In this document: one piece after another, positions 1-6,770 of the stretch
Position numbering within the stretch: the first letter of the stretch is position 1
Layout of the letters: each line of letters opens with the position of its first letter
NCBI GenBank assembly: GCA_013152695.1
Contig: JAADFV010000446.1
Coordinates: forward strand, 1 to 12,309
Origin: Chloroflexota bacterium
GTDB lineage: Bacteria; Chloroflexota; Anaerolineae; J102
Direction of reading: 5' to 3'
DNA: 12,309 nt
Notes under the pieces: model-generated
The model's input: only the letters and a program-made list of their open reading frames with translations
What the model was told of the DNA's origin: nothing
Databases searched by the model: none
Position numbers and translations under genes: made by a program

Positions 1-53
1 TGGATAAGATAAATGGTTGTGTTTATTGCTGTGCAGGGAGCAGGAGGAGGGTG

Positions 54-88
54 CAAGAAGCAAGGAGTAAGGAGCAAGGAGTAAGGGG
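54..88. repeat. Heptamer tandem repeat, CAAGGAG/TAAGGAG type
   Basis: Five consecutive 7-base units can be read: CAAGAAG, CAAGGAG, TAAGGAG, CAAGGAG, TAAGGGG. The first base alternates C/T in the last four units. Degenerate purine-rich units (around CAGGGAG and CAGGAGG) extend the pattern to about position 34. Short heptamer arrays of this kind are known from filamentous cyanobacteria as short tandemly repeated repetitive sequences. The resemblance is in form only; no function is implied. Confidence 0.8.
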
Positions 89-116
89 GGCAAGCGTTAC
101 GAAGTAGGCGTGGAAT

Positions 117-144
117 GGAAGATGGGAGACGGGAGACGGAAGGG
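117..144. repeat. Heptamer tandem repeat, GGGAGAC type
   Basis: Four consecutive 7-base units are visible: GGAAGAT, GGGAGAC, GGGAGAC, GGAAGGG. The unit length matches the neighbouring array at 54-88 but the unit sequence differs, so these are two independent heptamer arrays about 30 bases apart. Confidence 0.75.
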
Positions 145-170
145 TGCGACGAGGGGGCGTTTTCGGGCCC

Positions 171-194
171 GGTTTACAGGTTTACCGGTCTACC
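171..194. repeat. Octamer tandem repeat, GGTTTACC type
   Basis: Three 8-base units follow one another: GGTTTACA, GGTTTACC, GGTCTACC, preceded by GGGCCC at 165-170. The period is 8, not 7 as in the two arrays to the left. It ends about 20 bases before the lipoprotein stop codon. Confidence 0.65.
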
Positions 195-214
195 CATCTC
201 CTGGTCTTGTCTTC

Positions 215-1207
215 CTATTTCTGGCTTTTGTGGGTCAGATCATCAAGATATAAATTATAAAGGTAGTGCGGGGATAATTCTGTTTTCACGCTTGCAAATG
301 TGGCGTAAGCGCGGGCCGGGTCTAGAAAGAAATCGCCGCGGTGCAAGACCTCGCCGATCTCCTGGTTGTAGCCCCAGGGCGCGTTGGCTTTGTCCACACC
401 GAAGTTGTTACCGTCGAAACTGGCCGGTAACATGTTTTTGCGGTAGATAAAGGGCTGATCGAAAAGTTTGCCTTTACCTATTTCCTGCCGGTGCTGCCAG
501 AGTGTGTCGTAAATGGAGATGAGGCGATAGCTTACATTGGATTCATTGAGTGATGCCGGTCGTTCCCCCTGGGCTCCGAGCCGGTATTTGATTAGACCCC
601 CTTGCAATCTTCGTGAACGGCCATAGATGCCGTGGCCGTAGCTTTCCACCCAAACTACGGGATGGCTCCCTTCCAGTGTCGCTTTTCCCGCCACTTTGAG
701 CGTCCCCTTCTTGACTTGCCGGTCGAATCGGTACAGGTAGATGTGGCTGTGCGCGAGGGTGAACAGTGCTTGTGGTTGGCCGTAGGCGCTGCCATCTTTG
801 TAAACTGCCAGTTGCAACGACTCCATGTCATTTTCGTGGCAGCCATCGCTTTCTTCACAGGGTTCGGCCGTATAATCTCGGGGATGAAAGAGGGAGTAAA
901 AGAGATACCAGTGGCTCTCAGTCTCGATAAGCGAGGCATACACCGCTGCCGACAAATCGCCTGTGGGTTGATTTTCCCAGTTGTTGTTACCCACCCAATC
1001 GCCGTCGAAATCGACCGCGGTAATAAAATCCTGATCGCTGGCCGCACCTTGATAGATCACGGGCGCGTAGTGCCGCAGGATATCATCATAAGACGAGGGC
1101 GGAGCATCAGGCAGAACTGTCGGGGACGGCGCGGATGCACATCCCCCTAAAACTATAGCCCAGATTACAAGGACGAGCTGTCGCCAATACTGGCAGTTGT
1201 CACCCAT
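215..1207 (-). CDS. Conserved lipoprotein with HEND motif (NPP1/Vps62-like?)
   Basis: A 330-residue exported protein of unknown function. A short hydrophobic signal (residues 11-22) ends in the lipobox L-G-G-C, so Cys23 should be lipidated and the protein anchored outside the membrane. A Pro/Ser/Ala linker follows. Recognisable blocks are DFDGD (66-70), an Asn/Trp cluster (74-79), FHPRDY (107-112), HENDME (124-129), AHSHIYLY (152-159) and SYGHGIYG (189-196). The order 'VY..aliET..HWYLFYslFHPRD' then 'GCHENDME..qlavY' resembles the NPP1/NEP1-like and Vps62-type folds, where an acidic/His motif (GHRHDWE or HxGDWE) binds a cation; this is inference from pattern only. The start is supported by AAGGAG (1214-1219) six bases upstream. 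It overlaps the MFS gene by 43 bases, so translation is probably coupled. Cys117 and Cys123 could form a disulfide. Confidence 0.8.
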   Translation of the reverse strand: MGDNCQYWRQLVLVIWAIVLGGCASAPSPTVLPDAPPSSYDDILRHYAPVIYQGAASDQDFITAVDFDGDWVGNNNWENQPTGDLSAAVYASLIETESHWYLFYSLFHPRDYTAEPCEESDGCHENDMESLQLAVYKDGSAYGQPQALFTLAHSHIYLYRFDRQVKKGTLKVAGKATLEGSHPVVWVESYGHGIYGRSRRLQGGLIKYRLGAQGERPASLNESNVSYRLISIYDTLWQHRQEIGKGKLFDQPFIYRKNMLPASFDGNNFGVDKANAPWGYNQEIGEVLHRGDFFLDPARAYATFASVKTELSPHYLYNLYLDDLTHKSQK

Positions 1208-2430
1208 GTCTCACTCCTTCGCAAGCGAACGATGAGCCATAATCCCAGCAGGAACAAGGCAGCGCAGAAAAAGTACACCCAACGCAGGTCGATGATGGTG
1301 ACCAGGGCAAATACCAAGAAGGGGCCGCTGGCGCTGCCAATGTCGCCCATGCTGGCATAGGCGCCCATAATAGAGCCCTGTTTATGGGCAGGACTGAGAT
1401 CACCGACGAGGGCACCTAATGTTGCCAGGCCCACGCCGGAACTAATCGCTCCCAGAGCGACGCCAAGGAGAATCCAAAGAGGCGAGAAAGCAAAACCAAG
1501 GACGATAAAGCCAATGATGCCGAGGACGAAGCTGGCGATCACGACTGGCCAGCGGCCAAAACGGGTATCCGACCAGTGTCCGGCCACCGGTCCTGCTGCT
1601 CCTGCCAGAAATGAACGTAGGCCCAGCAAGACACCGGCCATCGAGGCCACAGCTACACTCATACCTACCAGTTGCATCGTTTCACCAAAGCGTTGCTGCA
1701 AGAGTAAGCTGATGGTCGAAAATACGATGCCTTCACCGGCGAACATGGTCAGCATGAAGAGGAGAGCGACGGTGACCAGGGCTCTTTGACTATGCCAAAG
1801 GGTTTGCAGGCGGGTGATCCATTGTTTCGGTGAGATGTGCCAGCGATGCTCCTGGGGCTGATGGCGGTGTTGGCGGGGTAAGGTTTCGGGCAACACGAGC
1901 AGTGCTACCAACCATCCCACTGCCGTGAGCGAAGCGCACATGATCATTGCCGTGCGAAAGCCAAACAAACCCACCAAAAAACCACCGACCAGGGGCCCCA
2001 AAGCAAGCCCGGTCAATACCCAGGTGTTGTAAGTGCCCAGCAAACGTCCCCGGTTGGCGGCGGTACTGATATCGAGTATCATCGTCATCCCCCCCACGTT
2101 GATCAAAGTCCAGGCCACACCCCACAATAGCCGTACGGCCAGAAAAGGCCAAAAACCTCGCACCACAGAGTAGCCAAGCGTAGAAATCACGCCCAGCGTC
2201 ATACCCAGAACGAAGAGCCAGCGCCGGCCAAAGCGATCGAGAAGGATGCCGGTTATGGGATTGCCGGGAATGCGGATGAGGCGGTTGATGCCGAGCATCA
2301 CCCCGACTGCCGCCAGACTCAGGCCCACAACGTCGAGCTGGGTCACCAGAACTGCGTAAAGTGTAAGGTCGCCAAATAAGGACATGGCGACAGCAAATCC
2401 GAGGGGGAACAGAAGCCGGGAAGGGTTCAT
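1165..2430 (-). CDS. MFS transporter, 12 transmembrane helices
   Basis: A 421-residue major facilitator superfamily permease of the inner membrane, likely moving a small solute by ion coupling or exporting a compound. MFS motif A is clear after helix 2, GILLDRFGRR (61-70), and its counterpart in the second half is GPVAGHWSDTRFGRWP (280-295), showing the duplicated six-plus-six helix layout. A hydrophilic His/Gln/Arg-rich central loop lies at about 184-215, after PET (181-183). The start at 2430 has no visible Shine-Dalgarno sequence, and no better internal ATG was found. It lies 58 bases after the second PfkB gene, and its 3' end runs 43 bases into the lipoprotein gene. Context suggests a role linked to the upstream carbohydrate operon, perhaps product efflux or a second uptake route, but it could be a separate unit. 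Substrate unknown. Confidence 0.9.
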   Translation of the reverse strand: MNPSRLLFPLGFAVAMSLFGDLTLYAVLVTQLDVVGLSLAAVGVMLGINRLIRIPGNPITGILLDRFGRRWLFVLGMTLGVISTLGYSVVRGFWPFLAVRLLWGVAWTLINVGGMTMILDISTAANRGRLLGTYNTWVLTGLALGPLVGGFLVGLFGFRTAMIMCASLTAVGWLVALLVLPETLPRQHRHQPQEHRWHISPKQWITRLQTLWHSQRALVTVALLFMLTMFAGEGIVFSTISLLLQQRFGETMQLVGMSVAVASMAGVLLGLRSFLAGAAGPVAGHWSDTRFGRWPVVIASFVLGIIGFIVLGFAFSPLWILLGVALGAISSGVGLATLGALVGDLSPAHKQGSIMGAYASMGDIGSASGPFLVFALVTIIDLRWVYFFCAALFLLGLWLIVRLRRSETWVTTASIGDSSSL

Positions 2431-2488
2431 GTGTCAGGTGGGAGAGGTGCTGGGATATGGCTGGGCTCTGTAAACTCTTTGGTTGTGA

Positions 2489-3358
2489 TCACCGCTGTGC
2501 CAGCAAATGTTCGACCGCGCTCATATCACCGTCCCAGGGACCGGGTTTTTCCTGCTTGAGCGTAGTCACAGCCCCGGCCCACCGCGTTGCTTCAGCTGGC
2601 GTGGTCTGCAAGCGCTTGCCGAGGTAAGTCATAAAACAGGTGTCGCCTCGTCCTGTGCGACCGGCCAGAGAGCGTGGTGTAAAGGGGGCTTCGTAAAATT
2701 GACCTTCGGCGTACACGGTTACCCCTGTCGACTGCGTGAGGACGATCTCGCGAGGACCGAGGCTTGCCAACCGTATTGCCGCTTCCCTTAAATCTGTCAT
2801 TCCCGTCAGTAATTCTGCTTCGGCTCGATCCACCTTAAGATAAGTGACGTGGGCCAGCCCTTCCTCCATCTCTTTCCACGGCCGGAATACCAGGTCCCGA
2901 CCTTCAGGCACACGCACAAAGCCTTGCACATCCAGCGACACGGGGCCGCGGCGGGCAAGGCTTTTGAGCAGGGACAAATCGACTTCACCGGCCATGATGG
3001 GAGCAATGGCGTAAATGGCGGCGTCGATGTCAGGAATATCGGCTGCGCGAATGGGACCGGCAAATCCCAGCAACTGGGTCACACGGCGTTCCATATCGGA
3101 TGATTTGTAGAAGTTGGCGATGCCCGATGTGGCAGGAGCCGGGTTAGCGTAGACTTCGACGCCGGCCTGTCGCAATTCGTCGAGCAAGTAAAAATCGTCG
3201 GGATGGAGGCGGGTAACAACGGCCACTCGCAGTCCTAAGCGCCGCAGGGCAATGCTGCCATAGTAAACAGCACCACCGGCGGCCGTTGTAGAGGTTCCGT
3301 CGACAATGATCTGGTCTTTAGCCAGATGCCCGATCATGAGAATATCAGTATCGGTCAT
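2489..3358 (-). CDS. PfkB-family carbohydrate kinase (paralog 1)
   Basis: A 289-residue cytoplasmic kinase of the ribokinase/PfkB family, expected to phosphorylate a sugar, polyol or nucleoside hydroxyl using ATP. The N-terminal MIGHLAKD strand (8-15), the substrate-side glycine pair in AAGGAVYYG (26-34), and the C-terminal block GRTGRGDTC (233-241) with the catalytic base Asp239 mark the family. Two departures: the anion-hole block is GRGD, not the usual GAGD, and the N-x-x-E motif that helps hold Mg-phosphate is D-R-A-E (177-180). Both are shared with the paralog at 4773-5666, so they are not sequencing errors. The start aligns with that paralog, but the 20 bases upstream show no Shine-Dalgarno sequence and the gap to the URO-D-like gene is 77 bases, so it may have its own promoter. 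Substrate not identifiable; the GGAVYYG pattern makes inositol-like substrates conceivable. Confidence 0.92.
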   Translation of the reverse strand: MTDTDILMIGHLAKDQIIVDGTSTTAAGGAVYYGSIALRRLGLRVAVVTRLHPDDFYLLDELRQAGVEVYANPAPATSGIANFYKSSDMERRVTQLLGFAGPIRAADIPDIDAAIYAIAPIMAGEVDLSLLKSLARRGPVSLDVQGFVRVPEGRDLVFRPWKEMEEGLAHVTYLKVDRAEAELLTGMTDLREAAIRLASLGPREIVLTQSTGVTVYAEGQFYEAPFTPRSLAGRTGRGDTCFMTYLGKRLQTTPAEATRWAGAVTTLKQEKPGPWDGDMSAVEHLLAQR

Positions 3359-3399
3359 GAGTCTGCAGGGAGGTGGGGTTGAGCAGATGGGGTCGAGTG

Positions 3400-3428
3400 A
3401 TTATCGCAGAAGTTGGCAGAAAAGTGAA
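3400..3428 (-). promoter_or_regulatory. Possible weak promoter before PfkB paralog 1
   Basis: On the minus strand, TTCACT (3428-3423) and GATAAT (3405-3400) are separated by exactly 17 bases, matching four and five of six positions of the sigma-70 consensus. The site sits in the 77-base gap after the URO-D-like gene, the widest gap in the metabolic block, and would start transcription about 35 bases before the kinase gene. A single weak match of this kind can arise by chance. Confidence 0.3.
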
Positions 3429-3440
3429 GTTGAGCTCAAC
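3429..3440. repeat. 12-base perfect palindrome at the URO-D-like stop codon
   Basis: GTTGAGCTCAAC is a perfect 12-base inverted repeat that contains the TGA stop codon of the URO-D-like gene. There is no loop, so a stable hairpin is unlikely. It could be a protein-binding site or chance. It lies immediately upstream of the possible weak promoter in this gap. Confidence 0.4.
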
Positions 3441-4758
3441 CGTGTTGGGCCACTGTTTCGACAATGGTCTGCACAAGATTGAAGTTGGTTTCTGCGTTGA
3501 TGTCTTCGATGTAAACATCGCCCGGCCAGGCCAAAGTAGCCCTCGGTTTACCGCGTTCGGCAAGGGCAGAGGAAACGGTTTTGATGGCAATGGCGTAGTC
3601 TTTCGCCAGATCACGGATTTCTCTAATCGCACTTGCCGAGTCACCGGTGCTACTGCGGTCGATGCGAGTGGCACCAATGCCGAGATACAGCGGTTTTTCC
3701 CACTGTACTGCCTGCTCTACGTAAGCTGCCAGGGGCACTCGATCGGCCTCGAGTTTGATGATGAAATCAGGGCAAATGCTGAGTTTGAAATCGATCAAGT
3801 CGGTGATTGCTTCTGCTGTGGCGCCATTGCCCGCGCGAGTCTCGGCCCGGGGTTTCGGGCGATCTTTGCTTTGATGGTTTCTTGGCTGACGCTTGCTCTT
3901 TGCGGTGGGCAGAGCGTGGTGGTCACCACGATAGTTGGCGACAAAGACGCGATTTCCCCAGGTATTATTGGTGATAAGCTGTTTCACTGCAGGTGCCGCT
4001 ACGGTTTTGCAGCGTTGTGGCCCGATGAATAGAGGCGAGCCGGAGGCATCGGACAGTTCAATCCATAGATGCGGTACTCGCTGCACCAGGTGCTCGATCC
4101 AGGGCGTGAGGACGTGCTCTGAGAGGTGTTTGAGAAATGTATTGACGAAATCCGGTGCTTCCATGAGCGCTGTGATCAACGTTTCCTGGCCCAAAATATC
4201 GGCAGCGAGGCTGTAAGGGGCAGGGAAATGAGCGACAGGCTCGAGGCCGGTAAGCTCGGCAAAACACAATAACATTTCCTCGATGATGCGAGGAATATCA
4301 GAACCGAACTCCGGTATCTGCAATTGTCCTCCCTTGTTCATGGTGGCCAAGGGTTCACCAGGATCCACGCCCGGTGCATGTCCTTCGGGGTACAACATGG
4401 CCTGCCCCATGGCTTCGGCGGCAAAGGCATAGGCAGGCCAGCCGAGGGTAAGCTTACATATCCCCAGGAGTCGCTGTGTAAGCAGAGTCGTCCGCACATA
4501 ACGGAGGGGATCACCTTTGTAGAATTCGGCTGAGCTCATGCCATAGAGCTCGTATAAAATGCTCAGAGTGAGTAGATGCAAGGAAGCGGTAACGGTCACG
4601 ACATCAACCGGCCCTCTTTCGGCAAATCGAGCATCGAAGTGTCCATCCATGGCTGCTTCGAAAAGGGTACGCAATTGCTCACATGCGTCATCACTGCCAC
4701 TTTGCCATTCGTTGAACAAAGAATAGCTAGGGCTAAGGGGGTCGGTCTTTTTTGTCAT
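3436..4758 (-). CDS. Uroporphyrinogen decarboxylase-fold protein, atypical
   Basis: A 440-residue cytoplasmic protein of the URO-D superfamily, which includes uroporphyrinogen decarboxylase and the MtaA/CmuA-type corrinoid methyltransferases. Family features are D-P-L-R-Y-V-R (83-89), the helix-rich stretch PYSLAADILG (181-190) with the following 'ALMEAPDFVNTFLKHLSEH', LSDASGSPLF (235-244) and the C-terminal WPGDVYIEDINAE (411-423). Where Zn-dependent methyltransferases carry an H-x-C-G motif, this protein has ANYRGD (274-279). Next comes a basic, polar insertion of about 36 residues (281-316) before the fold resumes at AITDLIDFK (317-325). The length exceeds the usual 340-400 residues. It is not a canonical HemE given its context, and chemistry is unknown. 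It starts 14 bases after the upstream kinase gene, whose stop codon overlaps a GAAGGA ribosome-binding site. Its position between two kinase paralogs implies a joint pathway. Confidence 0.85.
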   Translation of the reverse strand: MTKKTDPLSPSYSLFNEWQSGSDDACEQLRTLFEAAMDGHFDARFAERGPVDVVTVTASLHLLTLSILYELYGMSSAEFYKGDPLRYVRTTLLTQRLLGICKLTLGWPAYAFAAEAMGQAMLYPEGHAPGVDPGEPLATMNKGGQLQIPEFGSDIPRIIEEMLLCFAELTGLEPVAHFPAPYSLAADILGQETLITALMEAPDFVNTFLKHLSEHVLTPWIEHLVQRVPHLWIELSDASGSPLFIGPQRCKTVAAPAVKQLITNNTWGNRVFVANYRGDHHALPTAKSKRQPRNHQSKDRPKPRAETRAGNGATAEAITDLIDFKLSICPDFIIKLEADRVPLAAYVEQAVQWEKPLYLGIGATRIDRSSTGDSASAIREIRDLAKDYAIAIKTVSSALAERGKPRATLAWPGDVYIEDINAETNFNLVQTIVETVAQHG

Positions 4759-4772
4759 TATCTTTACATCCT

Positions 4773-5666
4773 TCAGTCTTTGGGTTCTGTCATTTTACCT
4801 GTCAACCATTCTTCTACAGATGCCACATTACCTTTCCAAGGACCGGGTTTTTCCAGTTTGAGGCTCGTGAGGGCGGCAGCGAAACGAACCGCTTCGGGAG
4901 GTTCCATGCGCAGGCGACAGCCGATATAGGTGGCGAAACAGGTATCACCACGGCCCGTACGGCCGTTTTTACGTCTCGGCGCAATGGGTGCCTGGTAGAT
5001 GTGCCCTTCGGCATAGACCATGACGGCTCCTGGGTAGGTGAGCATGACCTCTCGCGGGCCCCAATTAGCCACAGTTTCGACAATGCACTGTGGGTCTTGG
5101 AATCCTGTGAGGACCTCGCCTTCTGCCAGGTCGAGCTTAAGAAAGCGCACGTGCGCCAAGCCGATCCTTTTTTGCGACCAGTCACGGAACACAAGTTGCT
5201 CGCCTTCACGAACACGCACAAAGCCTTGCACATCCAAGGCAATGATACCACGTTTCGCCAGTGCTCGCAATAAGTCAAGATCGACTTCGCCCGCGGCAAG
5301 GGGCGTGATCAGTATGACGCGGGGGTGAACGTCGGGGATATCACGCAAGTTATACGAGCCAGCAAAGTTGAGAGCGCGTGCCTGCCGTCTTTCTTGATCG
5401 GCACTTTGATACACATTCTCCATTTCGCTGGTGTGGTCACTGGCAATAGCATGGACCTGAACCCCCGCTGCCCGCATATCGGCAAGGAGAGCTTTATCGC
5501 CCGGATGCAAACGCGTGACAACGAGTGTAGACACGCCCAAGCGGCTGAGGGGGATACTACCATAATAGACGGCGCCACCGGCGCCGGTCTCGGTACGGCC
5601 ATTGATGACGAGACGGTCGCGCGTCACATGGCCGATCATCATAATATCAATATTTTTCGAATTCAT
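4773..5666 (-). CDS. PfkB-family carbohydrate kinase (paralog 2)
   Basis: A 297-residue cytoplasmic kinase, clearly paralogous to the one at 2489-3358; they share 'GGAVYYGSI', 'VVTRLHP', 'LDVQGFVRV' and the tail 'EKPGPW'. The substrate glycines are in GAGGAVYYG (28-36), the catalytic block is GRTGRGDTC (235-243) with Asp241, and the N-x-x-E position is D-L-A-E (179-182). It thus shows the same GRGD and Asp-for-Asn variants as its partner. A family role of ATP-dependent phosphorylation of a sugar-like hydroxyl is expected; two divergent copies suggest two substrates or two successive steps. The start is 21 bases after the ATPase gene; the only Shine-Dalgarno candidate, AGGAG (5685-5689), is distant (18 bases) but overlaps a small GAGC/GCTC hairpin that would shorten the distance. 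An alternative start at Met9 or Met10 would remove part of the first strand. Confidence 0.92.
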   Translation of the reverse strand: MNSKNIDIMMIGHVTRDRLVINGRTETGAGGAVYYGSIPLSRLGVSTLVVTRLHPGDKALLADMRAAGVQVHAIASDHTSEMENVYQSADQERRQARALNFAGSYNLRDIPDVHPRVILITPLAAGEVDLDLLRALAKRGIIALDVQGFVRVREGEQLVFRDWSQKRIGLAHVRFLKLDLAEGEVLTGFQDPQCIVETVANWGPREVMLTYPGAVMVYAEGHIYQAPIAPRRKNGRTGRGDTCFATYIGCRLRMEPPEAVRFAAALTSLKLEKPGPWKGNVASVEEWLTGKMTEPKD

Positions 5667-5672
5667 GACGAA

Positions 5673-5687
5673 GAGCTTTTTCTGCTC
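5673..5687 (-). promoter_or_regulatory. Small hairpin at ribosome-binding region of kinase paralog 2
   Basis: On the minus strand GAGC (5687-5684) pairs with GCTC (5676-5673) around a seven-base A-rich loop. The left arm overlaps AGGAG, the only Shine-Dalgarno-like sequence before the kinase start. Folding would either hide that site or bring it closer to the ATG. The stem is only four pairs, so support is weak. Confidence 0.25.
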
Positions 5688-6758
5688 CTACCACAGCAGG
5701 GATTGCTCGGTAACAGGATCGAAGAACTGGGAAGCAGCAGTGTTGAATTGCAGGGAGACCTTGTCACCCATGCGCAGGCCCAAAGAGGGATCTACCAGCA
5801 TGCGTATTTCGGTTTTACCGATACGAATATCCAGTAAATCGTCGCGTCCCAAGGGTTCGACAATGTAAATTTCACCCTGGATACCTTTGTCGGCCAGCTT
5901 GACATCTTCGGGACGGATACCCATGATCACTTTACCTCGACCCGCTACCTTTTCACCACGCTCGGGAGGCAACTCGAGCTCGATATTCGGTCCGAGTGCC
6001 CGGTAAGTTCCATTTTCGAATTTGACCTCGACTTCGATGAAGTTCATGGGGGGATTGCCGACGAACCCGGCAACAAACAGGGTCTTGGGCCGGTCATAGA
6101 GTTCGTCTGGGGGGGCGAAGGCCTGGAGTTTGCCTGCTTTCATCACTGCCACCCGATCGGCCATGGTCATAGCTTCGACTTGATCGTGCGTGACATAAAT
6201 CGAAGTGATCCCCAAATCCATTTGCAGGCGCTTGATTTCACTACGCATGGAGAGACGCAGGCGCGCATCGAGGTTGGATAGGGGCTCATCGAACAGCAGC
6301 AACTTGGGTTCTTTGACCAGGGCTCGTCCTAAGGCCACGCGTTGTTGCTGACCACCGGAGAGCTGGGCTGGTTTACGGTCCATCAAGTGGCCAATGCCCA
6401 TCATGTCAGCTACATGCTGTACGCGTTTTTGCATCTCTTCTTTGGGTACTTTCTGTAATTTAAGGGGGTAGCCGATGTTTTGAAACACGGTCATGTGGGG
6501 ATAGAGCGCGTAGCTCTGAAATACCATGCCGATATTGCGGTCTTTCGGCGCTACGGTATTGACAACTTTATCGTCAAATAGGATCTCGCCGGCTGTGGGT
6601 TTGTAGATACCGGCTACCATGAGCAAGGTTGTAGTTTTGCCGCAGCCGGAAGGGCCTAAAAATGCTACAAATTCGCCGTCGCGCGTCGCCAGGTTGATAC
6701 CTTCGGCGCCGACGACATCACCCCAGCGCTTGGTCAGGTTCACTAATTCGACTTTCAT
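5688..6758 (-). CDS. ABC transporter ATP-binding protein, MalK/UgpC type
   Basis: A 356-residue cytoplasmic ATPase that powers carbohydrate import, forming a dimer under the two permeases. All motifs are intact: Walker A GPSGCGKTT (35-43), Q-loop Gln81, signature LSGGQQQR (133-140), Walker B LLLFDEP (153-159) with Glu158, D-loop SNLDA (161-165) and switch His191. The C-terminal part from about 235 onward, including 'GIRPEDVKL', is the OB-fold/TOBE regulatory domain typical of MalK and UgpC proteins, which in some relatives binds regulators and often serves several importers. Start at 6758 is supported by AAGGAG about seven bases upstream. It follows the second permease after 12 bases and precedes the first kinase gene by 21 bases. 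The family assignment is secure; the transported compound is not shown by this subunit. Confidence 0.97.
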   Translation of the reverse strand: MKVELVNLTKRWGDVVGAEGINLATRDGEFVAFLGPSGCGKTTTLLMVAGIYKPTAGEILFDDKVVNTVAPKDRNIGMVFQSYALYPHMTVFQNIGYPLKLQKVPKEEMQKRVQHVADMMGIGHLMDRKPAQLSGGQQQRVALGRALVKEPKLLLFDEPLSNLDARLRLSMRSEIKRLQMDLGITSIYVTHDQVEAMTMADRVAVMKAGKLQAFAPPDELYDRPKTLFVAGFVGNPPMNFIEVEVKFENGTYRALGPNIELELPPERGEKVAGRGKVIMGIRPEDVKLADKGIQGEIYIVEPLGRDDLLDIRIGKTEIRMLVDPSLGLRMGDKVSLQFNTAASQFFDPVTEQSLLW

Positions 6759-6770
6759 GGAATAACTCCT

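Larger units (their letters stand above)
1..214. other. Non-coding region with short tandem repeats
   Basis: This stretch lies beyond the stop codon of the last gene of the run and shows no convincing gene on either strand. It is dominated by low-complexity purine-rich sequence on the plus strand and holds three separate short tandem arrays, listed individually. No clear hairpin followed by a U tract was seen after the lipoprotein stop, so the end of the transcript is not defined. Confidence 0.6.

Noticed and set aside
54..194. CRISPR array
   Set aside because: The repeats are 7-8 bases long and directly adjacent, with no unique spacers.
632..1150. Plus-strand open frame of 172 residues opposite the lipoprotein gene
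   Set aside because: The minus-strand frame has a lipobox, a ribosome-binding site and family-like motifs; the plus-strand frame has none of these.
3810..3918. Pair of compensating frameshifts as the origin of the basic stretch in the URO-D-like protein
   Set aside because: Another minus-strand frame is also open here and reads protein-like, but it would need two balanced shifts at exact places, and the flanking sequence is in frame; kept as a low-probability alternative that an alignment could settle.
3373..4032. Long plus-strand open frame of 219 residues opposite the URO-D-like gene
   Set aside because: It is antisense to a well-supported coding frame, has no recognisable domain and no operon context; it is a shadow of codon bias in the real gene.
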